Part shown: positions 28,048-35,340 of the stretch, piece by piece | Layout of the letters: each line of letters opens with the position of its first letter | Numbering within the stretch: position 1 is the first letter of the stretch | NCBI RefSeq assembly: GCF_014651615.1 | Contig: NZ_BMXF01000002.1 | Span: 475,439 to 539,438, forward strand | Direction of reading: 5' to 3' | DNA: 64,000 nt | Source: Persicitalea jodogahamensis | GTDB taxonomy: Bacteria; Bacteroidota; Bacteroidia; Cytophagales; Spirosomataceae | Notes under the pieces: generated by a model | Database searches by the model: none | What the model saw: the letters and a program-made list of their open reading frames with translations, nothing else | What the model was told of the DNA's origin: nothing | Position numbers and translations under genes: made by a program

Positions 28048-28608
28048 ATGAAAAAATACAATCTATCATTTTTGATTTTGAATATTTTTCTGGTTGTTAA
28101 TTTGCCATTAAAAGCTCAGATCAACGAGCCTGACTTCGTAGGTGAGTCATATCTATTAAAAACCGACGGATCCTTTTCGCAACTTGATAAAGCAATTGGG
28201 AATTTTACTTCTGGTTTGTCTTTTTCATCGAATTCCTTCAATGCCCTTTCACTTGAAATCGATGGAGGAAAGGCTCAGGCTAGATTTTCGTCTGGTGAAC
28301 CTTTGCAGTTGATAGTACGTGCCGTAGATAATGATTCTGATCCTTTAAGTATCATTACTATTTATAAATTCAAGGCGAAAAAGAGTACAAGGTCTGTCTT
28401 AATCAGTAAGGATAATTCAGGTACACTCATGAAGAGTCGTACGAGTTCCAAAGACATAGTTCTATTCAATGGCGGCAAAAAATATGGAACCTCTTCCTAC
28501 CTCATAACTCTAAAAGGCTTAGCAACCGGAGAATACGGAATAATTGTCTCGAACCCGAATAGCAAAGATGAGAAGAGAGTTGTAGTTTCTTGTTTTGCTA
28601 TTGACTAA
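28048..28608 (+). CDS. Small secreted protein of unknown function
   Basis: Not recognised. A 186-residue protein with signal peptide MKKYNLSFLILNIFLVVNLP ending at LKAQ. The mature part is rich in Ser, Asp, Lys and beta-prone segments (ALSLEIDGGKAQARF, LQLIVRAVDND, SYLITLKGLATGEYGIIV). The last phrase resembles beta-sandwich domains that end in GxYxIxVS. It has one late cysteine. It is AT-richer than the housekeeping genes around it and opens the accessory patch, so horizontal acquisition is plausible. AAATAAATG at the start suits Bacteroidota translation. Confidence 0.72.
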   Translation: MKKYNLSFLILNIFLVVNLPLKAQINEPDFVGESYLLKTDGSFSQLDKAIGNFTSGLSFSSNSFNALSLEIDGGKAQARFSSGEPLQLIVRAVDNDSDPLSIITIYKFKAKKSTRSVLISKDNSGTLMKSRTSSKDIVLFNGGKKYGTSSYLITLKGLATGEYGIIVSNPNSKDEKRVVVSCFAID

Positions 28609-28660
28609 TGAACACTTTTTAATTGGCTCGTGGCTATTGGAAGTTAGCAGATATATTGAC

Positions 28661-28780
28661 ATGGACAGAATAGAACTGAGAGCGATGCTGAAACCATTTG
28701 AGGCCAAGTGCGCTGAAAAGGGCAAGGCACTAACGGACATATGCATCGAAGAAGCCTATCCCGGCGATGTTTCAACTTCA
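28661..28780 (+). pseudogene. Truncated gene fragment interrupted by a hairpin repeat
   Basis: From the ATG at 28661 a ~40-residue coding segment runs (MDRIELRAMLKPFEAKCAEK, then DICIEEAYPGDVSTS). It has normal-looking amino-acid composition up to the point where the 28781 hairpin repeat begins. The reading frame continues through the repeat only as low-quality sequence and stops at 28849. The fragment therefore looks like the 5' end of a cytoplasmic protein whose remainder was lost when the repeat inserted or recombined. The family is not recognised with confidence. Confidence 0.5.
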
Positions 28781-28872
28781 CTAGTTCGTCGTAGTGTTCC
28801 GCGTCGCAAGGTTGTGCGGGGTCTTCCGAAGGGAGACCCCGCACTTTAAATAAAAGGCCGTCTGTGACGGCC
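28781..28872. repeat. Two-hairpin repeat, copy 1
   Basis: Begins CTAGTTCGTCGTAGTGTTCC. Hairpin 1 (28814-28844) has a ~14-bp stem with inner core GTCTTCC-GAA-GGGAGAC and outer arms GTGCGGG/CCCGCAC. After TTTAAATAAAA comes hairpin 2, GGCCGTC-TGT-GACGGCC (28856-28872). Copies 2 and 3 follow the same plan with different but still complementary arms. Confidence 0.75.
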
Positions 28873-28936
28873 AACTTCATTTAAGGTTTCTTTTGTCAAA
28901 ACTTTTTCGTAGTCCCAAATTATTTCTCAGAATATC

Positions 28937-29545
28937 ATGAAATTACACATCTTCTTTGTGGTAGCTATTCTTTTCATTTTTGCAATGAGCTGCGACCAAA
29001 GCTATGACAACAACTCGGAAGAATCGAAAAATAGTGAATTGGATTCTAAGGTAAGTGAAGCAGAAGAGGTGTTATCCGCTAGTAAAAATAGTATAAAAAG
29101 AGATAATTCTGAAAATAGAGTCTCACTACCTCCAACAAGAACACTTCCGCAAACAAAAAGCTTGCCATCATTTGACCAGTTGCTTGATATTTATCTTGCT
29201 ATTCGAACAAATAGCTTAGTTTCGAGAGTTAGCAAACTAGGATTTGAAATGTCAAATAATTTAGATTATATACAAGTTTTTGAAGACAATGATGGAAATC
29301 ACTTGGTGGTAAATAAAACATCAAAATTTATAGCATTATCTTCAAATTACAGTATTGACAAATATGAAAAGGATGTTAGGGAAAATGGATTTGTTTTAGT
29401 AAATAAGTGGTCTGAAAAAAATATTTATGGTGTTGGTACTACTGATGAGTACATAAACTTAGACACAAAAATCACATTGTATAAATTACAAACTGGCGAT
29501 TCTAAAAATGGTGAACGGATAGAAAGGTATTACTCAGAAAATTGA
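28937..29545 (+). CDS. Putative lipoprotein of unknown function
   Basis: Not recognised. A 202-residue protein with a lipoprotein signal (MKLHIFFVVAILFIFAMSCD, Cys19). A ~70-residue charged Ser/Asn/Glu-rich spacer follows, then a globular domain (SFDQLLDIYLAIRTNSLVSR, then FEDNDGNHLVVNKTSK). It is strikingly AT-rich compared with neighbours such as uvrB, so it was probably acquired. It is flanked on both sides by two-hairpin repeats: copy 1 ends 64 bp upstream, and copy 2 starts 3 bp after its stop. No operon partner is evident. Confidence 0.7.
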   Translation: MKLHIFFVVAILFIFAMSCDQSYDNNSEESKNSELDSKVSEAEEVLSASKNSIKRDNSENRVSLPPTRTLPQTKSLPSFDQLLDIYLAIRTNSLVSRVSKLGFEMSNNLDYIQVFEDNDGNHLVVNKTSKFIALSSNYSIDKYEKDVRENGFVLVNKWSEKNIYGVGTTDEYINLDTKITLYKLQTGDSKNGERIERYYSEN

Positions 29546-29548
29546 CCC

Positions 29549-29633
29549 CTAGTTCGTCGTACTGTTCCGCGCGGCGTGTTGTGCGGAGTCTGCAAGACTG
29601 CGTATTAAATATAAAAAGCCGTTTTTAACGGCC
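29549..29633. repeat. Two-hairpin repeat, copy 2
   Basis: Starts CTAGTTCGTCGTACTGTTCC, close to copy 1. Hairpin 1 is weaker (AGTCT-GCA-AGACT with partly paired flanks). Hairpin 2, after TTAAATATAAAA, is GCCGTT-TTT-AACGGC (29618-29632), preserving pairing although its bases differ from copy 1. It begins just after the lipoprotein stop codon. Confidence 0.68.
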
Positions 29634-29675
29634 CGAAGCACAATATCACCTTTTGATAAGACATCCCTTACAAAA

Positions 29676-29960
29676 ATGGAAATAGAGCAAATCAAAACCC
29701 AAGTAGTTCCTATTCTGCGCCGCCATCGTATTGAAAGAGCAGGTTTGTTTGGTTCTTTAGTCACGGGGCACGCCGACGAACAGAGTGATGTTGACATTCT
29801 CGTTCAGTTAGGCAGCAAAATGGGACTACTGGAATTTGTGAGTATCAAGCACGAGTTGGAAGATGCTTTACTTAAAAAAGTCGATCTGGTGGAATACAGG
29901 TCTATAAAACCAGCCTTGAGAAACCGTATTTTATCCGAAGAAGTAAGGATGTATGGGTAA
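29676..29960 (+). CDS. mntA: MntA-like nucleotidyltransferase antitoxin
   Basis: A 94-residue minimal nucleotidyltransferase. GLFGSLVTGHADEQSDVDIL contains the GS-x10-DxD active site, and KKVDLVEYRSI supplies the third acidic residue. In type VII toxin-antitoxin systems MntA inactivates the HEPN ribonuclease HepT by adding AMPs to a tyrosine of its active site. The next gene, overlapping by 8 bp, is the HepT partner, here frameshifted. The antitoxin itself appears intact. Confidence 0.88.
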   Translation: MEIEQIKTQVVPILRRHRIERAGLFGSLVTGHADEQSDVDILVQLGSKMGLLEFVSIKHELEDALLKKVDLVEYRSIKPALRNRILSEEVRMYG

Positions 29961-30320
29961 TAGGAGTAATCGCGATGAACTAGTGTTCTTACAAGATATA
30001 CTGGACTGCATTGCCAGAATTGAGGACTATTTGGAAGGCGTCACCGAGCAAGAGTTCGAAAATAATTTCGAGAAGCAAGACTCTGTCATTCGCCGAATAG
30101 AGATTATGGGCGAGGCAGTAAAAAATATTTCCATCGAAACACGGCAAAAATACCCCGAAGTATCTTGGCGGGGTCTGGCGGGAATGCGCGACATTCTTAT
30201 TCTTATCAGTACTTCGGAGTCTCCATGGATGTAGTTTGGCAAACGGCAACTGTCGAAATACCGGAATTCAAAGAGAAAATAACTTTGATTGTCGAAGATA
30301 TAAAAAATGCCAGTCTCTAG
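29953..30320 (+). pseudogene. hepT: HepT-like HEPN ribonuclease toxin, frameshifted in its catalytic motif
   Basis: The N-terminal 83 residues match HepT/DUF86 (RDELVFLQDILDCIARIEDY, IEIMGEAVKNI, WRGLAGMRDI). At 30203-30204 two extra T bases break the frame. Removing them restores R-D-I-L-I-H-Q-Y-F, the RX4HXY catalytic motif, then GVSMDVVWQTATVEIPEFKE and a natural stop at 30318-30320. As read, translation stops at 30234 after about ten wrong residues, losing the catalytic His and the AMPylated Tyr. The inserted bases create a tandem ATTCTT repeat, suggesting slippage. An assembly error is possible. Confidence 0.85.
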
Positions 30321-30447
30321 TTCGTCGTAGTCTTCCGAAGGGAGACTACGTACTTCAAATGAAAGGCCGCCGGAAGGCCGGACCCGCGACGGCCGGCCCC
30401 GTCGAACGGCTAACGTCGATAAAAGGGAAAGCCAGCTAACCAGGCTT
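30317..30447. repeat. Two-hairpin repeat, copy 3, abutting a transposase remnant
   Basis: Starts CTAGTTCGTCGTAGTCTTCC. Hairpin 1 (30326-30350) is an 11-bp stem with the same GTCTTCC-GAA-GGGAGAC core as copy 1, but outer arms CGTA/TACG instead of TGCGGG/CCCGCA. After TTCAAATGAAA a GC-rich second hairpin region (GGCCG repeats, 30365-30400) follows. The TAG inside the first four bases is the ancestral hepT stop. The copy ends where the transposase fragment begins. Confidence 0.7.
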
Positions 30448-30609
30448 TCAAAGCAACCCCACCTCACATAAGCCTTCCTGATAATTCATATAATCGCGCG
30501 CCGAGGGGTAACTGTACTCCCAAGCCTTATCGAATAGCCCTGCCTTTACCGGGCTTACATGAATGTATCGGAGCGCCGTCCGATCGAACTTCTGATTTAT
30601 AAACTTGTG
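30448..30609 (-). pseudogene. C-terminal remnant of a REP-associated Y1 (IS200-like) transposase
   Basis: Minus-strand translation gives about 53 residues, FINQKFDRTALRYIHVSPVK then AGLFDKAWEYSYPSARDYMN and a stop at 30448. YIHxxPVKAGL, YxYPSARDY and a final xVxLL are the well-known C-terminal signature of RAYT/Y1 transposases that act on hairpin repeats. An in-frame stop at 30610-30612 and absence of the HUH and catalytic-tyrosine regions show that the 5' two-thirds is gone. It touches two-hairpin repeat copy 3. Confidence 0.72.
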
Positions 30610-30673
30610 CTAATCAGCCAGCTTAAAAATTCACAATTTTCCAAAAGGGTAATGATACTAATTATTAAATCGT

Positions 30674-31072
30674 GTGAAAGATAAAGTACTGATATTAGAC
30701 GGAAATAAATTTTCAACTATTGACGAGTTCTATAAAGAAGCGTACACTATTCTGACTTCTGGATTGGACTGGGACGTCGCCCATAATTTTGACGCATTTC
30801 ACGATATCCTTTTTGGCGGTTTTGGCGTCTTCGAATCCAACGAGTTGGTCACGATAAAATGGATAAATTCTTCCAAGAGCTGCCATGATCTCGGCCTCCA
30901 GCACAGTATCGACTATTACAAATTGAGATCTTCCGGCTTAACTGGAAGCAGATCGTTACACTTTCTGAAAAAGGCAACGGATTTAGAGGAAGGAAAAGGC
31001 GAAACTCTGTTTGAAACGATTTTGGAAATTTTTGCTGAACACCCCAATATCACTTTACAAACAGGAGATTAG
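30674..31072 (+). CDS. Barstar-family ribonuclease inhibitor (orphan immunity protein)
   Basis: A 132-residue acidic protein. VLILDGNKFSTIDEFYKEA, LDWDVAHNFDAFHDILFGGF and GVFESNELVTIKWINSSKS match the barstar fold order of strand, helix, the DALxDxLxGGFG region and strand. Barstars bind and block barnase-type RNases and are used as immunity proteins against secreted toxins. The start is GTG at 30674. No barnase or polymorphic toxin gene is visible nearby. It lies in the accessory patch, so it may be acquired protection rather than half of a local pair. Confidence 0.85.
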   Translation: MKDKVLILDGNKFSTIDEFYKEAYTILTSGLDWDVAHNFDAFHDILFGGFGVFESNELVTIKWINSSKSCHDLGLQHSIDYYKLRSSGLTGSRSLHFLKKATDLEEGKGETLFETILEIFAEHPNITLQTGD

Positions 31073-31096
31073 GAAAATGATGATTTAGTACTTTTC

Positions 31097-33436
31097 TCAG
31101 AACTCAATTTTATAGCTGATGTTGGGAATCATGATGGCTTCGCGGTACTCGTCGATGGTGTGGTCCTGAAAGTTATACCGGAAGCCGTAGAAGTCACCGT
31201 ACTGGGTGGCATTAAGTACCTTCAGGGCAAACTCGTGGGCCACCTTCTGCCGGTTTAGTTTATAGCTGGCTGTAAAATGAACCAGAAAAGCGGGCGGTAG
31301 CTGCCGCGAGTACAGCTGCTCTTCGTCAGTGACGATTTCTTTCGTAGCCAGCGAAGCAGCCCGGTTGACCGGCGTATAGGGCTCACCGCCCTGCAAAGTA
31401 AAGCGCGTATTCAGACCCACCACATTTTGTTGATTTTTACCGGTCTGCCATTCCTTTCCCAACAGCAGATTAGAGAGGTACCTGCGGTTGAACAAGGTAC
31501 TGCGCCACACCCCGTCTCCACCCAGGTACTCCGACCGAAACAGAGACGTAGTAAAAAGGAAGTAATACCCCCGGGCCAGGTACCTTTCCAGGGTTATATC
31601 GATCCCATGATTCTTTCCTTTGCCCGTGTTGACCAGCCTGTCGTTGAGGTACCACTGGTTGGTAAGGTTGATGAAGGAAAACGGACTTCCTGCTATGACC
31701 GGTACGCTATACAGGTACTGGTAGTACGGCTCAATTTTCAGCAGCATGTTCTCCGTAAGGTTAAGCCCGTAACTCAGGACCAGGTGGTGGGCCTTGGTAA
31801 AATCCATATCCCGGTTCACCAGCTGATTGTCGGTGTGGGACGTCCGGGCGAAGTAGTAGTTCAGCCGCTCCAGCCGGCTGTGCCGGCCGTAGGCCAGGCC
31901 CCAATACTGCTTCTCCGTCCGCTGCCATTTCAGCCCCACCCGGGGTTCGAGCGTATGGCGGTTATTTAGCGTAAACAGCTGTGCATTTATCCCCAGGTTC
32001 AGGGTGAAGCGGTCAGTGAAGCGGAAGGCCGAACTGGAATAGGCCGTCAGCAGAGTACTGAATCCGGCTTCATCCACTACCGTAAGCGGTACCTGCCCGG
32101 CAGGGCGGGCGTCTTTCAAAAGCATGTTGTACCGTAGTCCGGTAAGTACGATACCCGTTTTATTGGTATGCTTTGGGCTGAATTTGGTAGTTAGGGAGGA
32201 GGAAAGTACCATATTCCAGGTGGAGGTATTGTTCTGGCTTTGAGGCAGCAGCGCCAGCTGGTTGTCCAGGCGTTTTATGCGCCAGTCCAGGCCGCTGACC
32301 GTAGCCGCCAGGGTTGTTTTCAGGTGAGCACGGGCACTGAAAAAATAGTCATGGCTGATACCGCCTGCTCCCATATACTGCTTCGCATCGGCTTCCTCCC
32401 GGTTTTGTGCGTAGCGCCATTGGGCACTATCGGGTTGGGCCGCTTGTCCCGAGCGGTCTTTGAGTCCAAGGCCCCACACGGAAAAGATACCGGCTTTTTT
32501 GGTGGGAAAATAGAGTTTAAACGAAAGGTCCTGGTAGGAGGTACCTTGAGCTTCTTCGGGCAAAAGGGACTTCATCAGCGCCAGCGTGGAGTAGCGGTAG
32601 TTGAACAGGTACGACGACCGGCCTCCCTTCCGGAACGGCCCCTCCGACGATCCGTCAATCCCGATAGCGCCCAGCTGAAACGTATGCTCGCGCTTCCGGC
32701 TGTTGCCATTTCGCATAAAAATATCAAACACCCCCGACAGAGCATTGCTGTATTCGGCGGGAAAGGCTCCGGTAAAAAAATCAGAATTAGCCAGCATCTG
32801 ACTACTGAGGGCCGTGAGTCCTCCGCCGCCAAAAGCCGACAAATCGGCAAAGTGGTTTGGATTGGGAATTTCTACGCCTTCCAGCTTCCACTGCAGAAAC
32901 TTCGGGGCATTTCCCCGGACTACAATGCCATTGCTGGCCACGTTGCTGGCGACTCCGGCAAAGGCCGAAGCCAGGCGGGCGGGGTCGTCGAAGCCCCCGG
33001 CGTACCGTTTGGCTTCTTCCACGCTCAGCATACGGGCGCTGACCGTAGCCATGCTGTTTCGGGGTTCCTCTTTGTTGACTTTTGGTTTTATGACCACGTC
33101 GGCCAGTTTGGTTATACTTTCCCTTATACTTACATTTACAAAGGCTTCTTTGGAAGAAGAAACAACTAATTCTCGGATCAGTGCGGGTTCATAACCCAGG
33201 TACGATACCCGGAGGTCGTAGCGGCCGACGGGTACTTTGTCCAGGGTAAAGTACCCCGCTGGATCGGTAGTTGTGCCCATCAGCGGGTCGGTATTCAGCA
33301 ACACCACCATGGCATAGGGAATGGGGGCGCCGGAGGCTTCGTCGACTACCTTCCCCCGGATGGTTTGAGAAGGCTGCTGCGCCATTGCCAGGACACAATA
33401 AGCGAGTAAAAAATTGATTGTCAGTATTTTTCTCAT
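31097..33436 (-). CDS. TonB-dependent receptor with carboxypeptidase-regulatory-like domain
   Basis: Start at 33436 gives the signal peptide MRKILTINFLLAYCVLAMAQ. The upstream in-frame extension crosses the promoter region and was rejected. Residues ~24-100 form the regulatory beta-sandwich (IRGKVVDEASGAPIPYAMVV). A plug follows (SAFAGVASNVASNGIVVRGN) and then the barrel, ending ISYKIEF. 779 aa. It is an outer-membrane receptor with no SusD next to it, so it may import a small ligand or act in signalling. It is divergent from a PAS-LuxR regulator (84 bp apart), which probably controls it. Confidence 0.87.
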   Translation of the reverse strand: MRKILTINFLLAYCVLAMAQQPSQTIRGKVVDEASGAPIPYAMVVLLNTDPLMGTTTDPAGYFTLDKVPVGRYDLRVSYLGYEPALIRELVVSSSKEAFVNVSIRESITKLADVVIKPKVNKEEPRNSMATVSARMLSVEEAKRYAGGFDDPARLASAFAGVASNVASNGIVVRGNAPKFLQWKLEGVEIPNPNHFADLSAFGGGGLTALSSQMLANSDFFTGAFPAEYSNALSGVFDIFMRNGNSRKREHTFQLGAIGIDGSSEGPFRKGGRSSYLFNYRYSTLALMKSLLPEEAQGTSYQDLSFKLYFPTKKAGIFSVWGLGLKDRSGQAAQPDSAQWRYAQNREEADAKQYMGAGGISHDYFFSARAHLKTTLAATVSGLDWRIKRLDNQLALLPQSQNNTSTWNMVLSSSLTTKFSPKHTNKTGIVLTGLRYNMLLKDARPAGQVPLTVVDEAGFSTLLTAYSSSAFRFTDRFTLNLGINAQLFTLNNRHTLEPRVGLKWQRTEKQYWGLAYGRHSRLERLNYYFARTSHTDNQLVNRDMDFTKAHHLVLSYGLNLTENMLLKIEPYYQYLYSVPVIAGSPFSFINLTNQWYLNDRLVNTGKGKNHGIDITLERYLARGYYFLFTTSLFRSEYLGGDGVWRSTLFNRRYLSNLLLGKEWQTGKNQQNVVGLNTRFTLQGGEPYTPVNRAASLATKEIVTDEEQLYSRQLPPAFLVHFTASYKLNRQKVAHEFALKVLNATQYGDFYGFRYNFQDHTIDEYREAIMIPNISYKIEF

Positions 33437-33520
33437 GAGTAAATGATAACTGGTAGGAAGTCGCAAAGCTATCGGCAATACCCTAACCCCGCCATACTGA
33501 AAAATCAGTAATCTTAATCT

Positions 33521-34297
33521 ATGACCGAACTGGAATCCCTTGGAAAAGAGTACTACGAACTGCTGGGGCAACAGCAGTTCGTGGAGGAACACATGGACTA
33601 CAGCATACTGGACCGGCACCGGTCGGTACTGGAGGCGCTGGCGCAGGTCAACAACAGCGGCATTACCATTTTTGACCTTTTCAAGAAAGAGCATAGCTAT
33701 ACCTCCTACAATTTCTCGGAGATATTTGGCTACGACCTGGACTCCATTCAGGAGCGGGGCAATGACTACTTCAACGCCAGGATACACCCAAACGACTTTG
33801 TGGGCCTGTTGAGAAACGGCATCCTGATTATGAAATTTTTCCTTCAGCTCCCAAAGGAGGAGCGCTCCTGTTATAAGCTGGTCAATGAATACCGGATTAT
33901 GGGCAGCGAGAGGAAGTACATTCGGGTTATTGAACAGCACCAGGCCCTGGAACTGGATAGCCTGGGGAACGTGTGGCTGGCTCTGGGCGTGATTGATATT
34001 TCACCGGACCAAACGGACATTCAAGGTATCAAAAGCCAGATTTACAACTACAAGACCGGCCGGGTAGTACCCCTACCCGTTACGCCCGGCGATGAGGATC
34101 ACGTAAGCCTCTCAAAACGGGAAAAAGAAGTACTTCAACTGGTAAGGGACGGCTTGCTGAGCAAGGAAATTTCCGAAAAGCTTTCCATAAGCGTCCACAC
34201 GGTCAATACCCACCGCCAGCGCATCATGGAAAAGCTCGGGGCGAATAATTCCCTCGAGGCTATTTCGTATGCTTCCCGGCTGGGACTGATGAATTAG
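33521..34297 (+). CDS. PAS-domain LuxR/FixJ-type transcriptional regulator
   Basis: 258 residues. Residues ~25-165 form a PAS-like sensor (NNSGITIFDLFKKEHSYTSY, IFGYDLDSIQERGNDYFNAR, YKLVNEYRIMGSERKYIRVI). The C-terminus is a LuxR helix-turn-helix: LSKREKEVLQLVRDGLLSKE, then ISVHTVNTHRQRIMEKLGAN. No receiver domain is present, so the PAS probably senses a signal directly. This single-component plan is common in Bacteroidota. Divergent from the TonB receptor gene, its likely target. A partial copy of the two-hairpin repeat motif (TCGTAGTCTTCCGCG) lies at 34322, past its stop. Confidence 0.87.
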   Translation: MTELESLGKEYYELLGQQQFVEEHMDYSILDRHRSVLEALAQVNNSGITIFDLFKKEHSYTSYNFSEIFGYDLDSIQERGNDYFNARIHPNDFVGLLRNGILIMKFFLQLPKEERSCYKLVNEYRIMGSERKYIRVIEQHQALELDSLGNVWLALGVIDISPDQTDIQGIKSQIYNYKTGRVVPLPVTPGDEDHVSLSKREKEVLQLVRDGLLSKEISEKLSISVHTVNTHRQRIMEKLGANNSLEAISYASRLGLMN

Positions 34298-34461
34298 CGG
34301 ACAAAGGGGCCATTGCCCCCATCGTAGTCTTCCGCGAGAGAGGTCTATCTGTGCGTATCCTTCCCATTGCAAATCGGGCGTAACCCTGCCCGACTTAACG
34401 GGTAGTATTTCAGGAATAACACCTTAAAGGTATTTACTCACCTTACCATCCCGCACATAGT

Positions 34462-35199
34462 ATGAAGAACCGGTTGAAGTACCTTTTCACCCTTTTGGGA
34501 ATAACAACGTATCTGTTGACCTCGTGTAATACTAGCACCCAAGAGGACGTACCCAATCAGTTGACGTCCCAGGAAAAGGAAGACGGCTGGCAGTTGCTTT
34601 TTGATGGTACCTCGCTGGAAGGCTGGCATTTGTATAATCGGGGAGAGGTACCTTCCGCCTGGACTGTGCAAAATGGCGAACTGTATTGCCAACCTATTTT
34701 TGACACGACCGCGCATGGCGATTTGGTATCGGATCAGGCGTTTAAGAATTACGAACTTGCCTTCGAATGGAAAATATCCGAGGGAGGCAACAGCGGAGTT
34801 TTCATCAATGTGCTGGAGCGGGAAGACATTCCCACGACCTGGTCTTCCGGCCCTGAGTACCAATTGCTGGATAAAGCCCACCCGGACTACGAGATGAGCC
34901 CCGCCAAAAGACCGGGTACTTTGTTCAACTTTTATCCTCCCTTGAATCCGGTCGAACCCAAGCCCGCCGGTGAATGGAATCAGTCCCGCATCAAACAGGT
35001 TGACGGGAAAGTTGAATTTTATCTGAATGGCGTATTGACGGCGCAGGAAGATTTCAATTCCGACCATTGGAAAGAGTCGGTAGCTAGCAGTGGGTTCAAA
35101 ACGTTTCCTGAGTTTGGCAAGCACATTGAGGGACACATTGCGTTACAGGATTGGTCCAAAGGGATATCGTTCCGGAACCTGAAAATCAAAACGCTGTAA
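34462..35199 (+). CDS. DUF1080 (3-keto-disaccharide hydrolase domain) lipoprotein
   Basis: 245 residues. The N-terminus MKNRLKYLFTLLGITTYLL ends in a lipobox (TSCNTS), indicating a lipoprotein. The mature domain is the LamG-like DUF1080 fold: GWQLLFDGTSLEGWH, WTVQNGELYCQP, YELAFEWKISEGGNSGVFIN, EYQLLDKAHPD and RIKQVDGKVEFYLNG. Family members bind or cleave 3-keto-glycosides in the periplasm or at the cell surface. It could support sugar catabolism with the SDR downstream, but the 140-bp gap and -7-like TACCTTTG there suggest a separate transcript. Confidence 0.88.
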   Translation: MKNRLKYLFTLLGITTYLLTSCNTSTQEDVPNQLTSQEKEDGWQLLFDGTSLEGWHLYNRGEVPSAWTVQNGELYCQPIFDTTAHGDLVSDQAFKNYELAFEWKISEGGNSGVFINVLEREDIPTTWSSGPEYQLLDKAHPDYEMSPAKRPGTLFNFYPPLNPVEPKPAGEWNQSRIKQVDGKVEFYLNGVLTAQEDFNSDHWKESVASSGFKTFPEFGKHIEGHIALQDWSKGISFRNLKIKTL

Positions 35200-35340
35200 G
35201 CTAACCGAGGTAGTTGAACATGCAGCAGTCCCTCCTAGTAGTGACGATCATCCAACAGTCCTCCGGGCATTGCAACGCATTTAGTTGGGTGAAGTAAAGT
35301 ACCTTTGAAAACATCAATACCTTTAAAAAGAGCTTAGAAA

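Noticed and set aside
29953-30320. Programmed ribosomal frameshifting in HepT
   Set aside because: There is no slippery heptamer or downstream pseudoknot; the tandem ATTCTT is better explained by replication slippage or a read error.
28048-30610. The patch of small unknown genes separated by hairpins as an integron cassette array
   Set aside because: No tyrosine integrase is present, the hairpins lack attC core sites (RYYYAAC / GTTRRRY at the ends), and copy 3 adjoins a transposase remnant. A REP-like explanation fits better.
34322-34340. A fourth complete two-hairpin repeat
   Set aside because: Only ~15 bases (TCGTAGTCTTCCGCG) match and no second hairpin follows, so it is at most a fragment.
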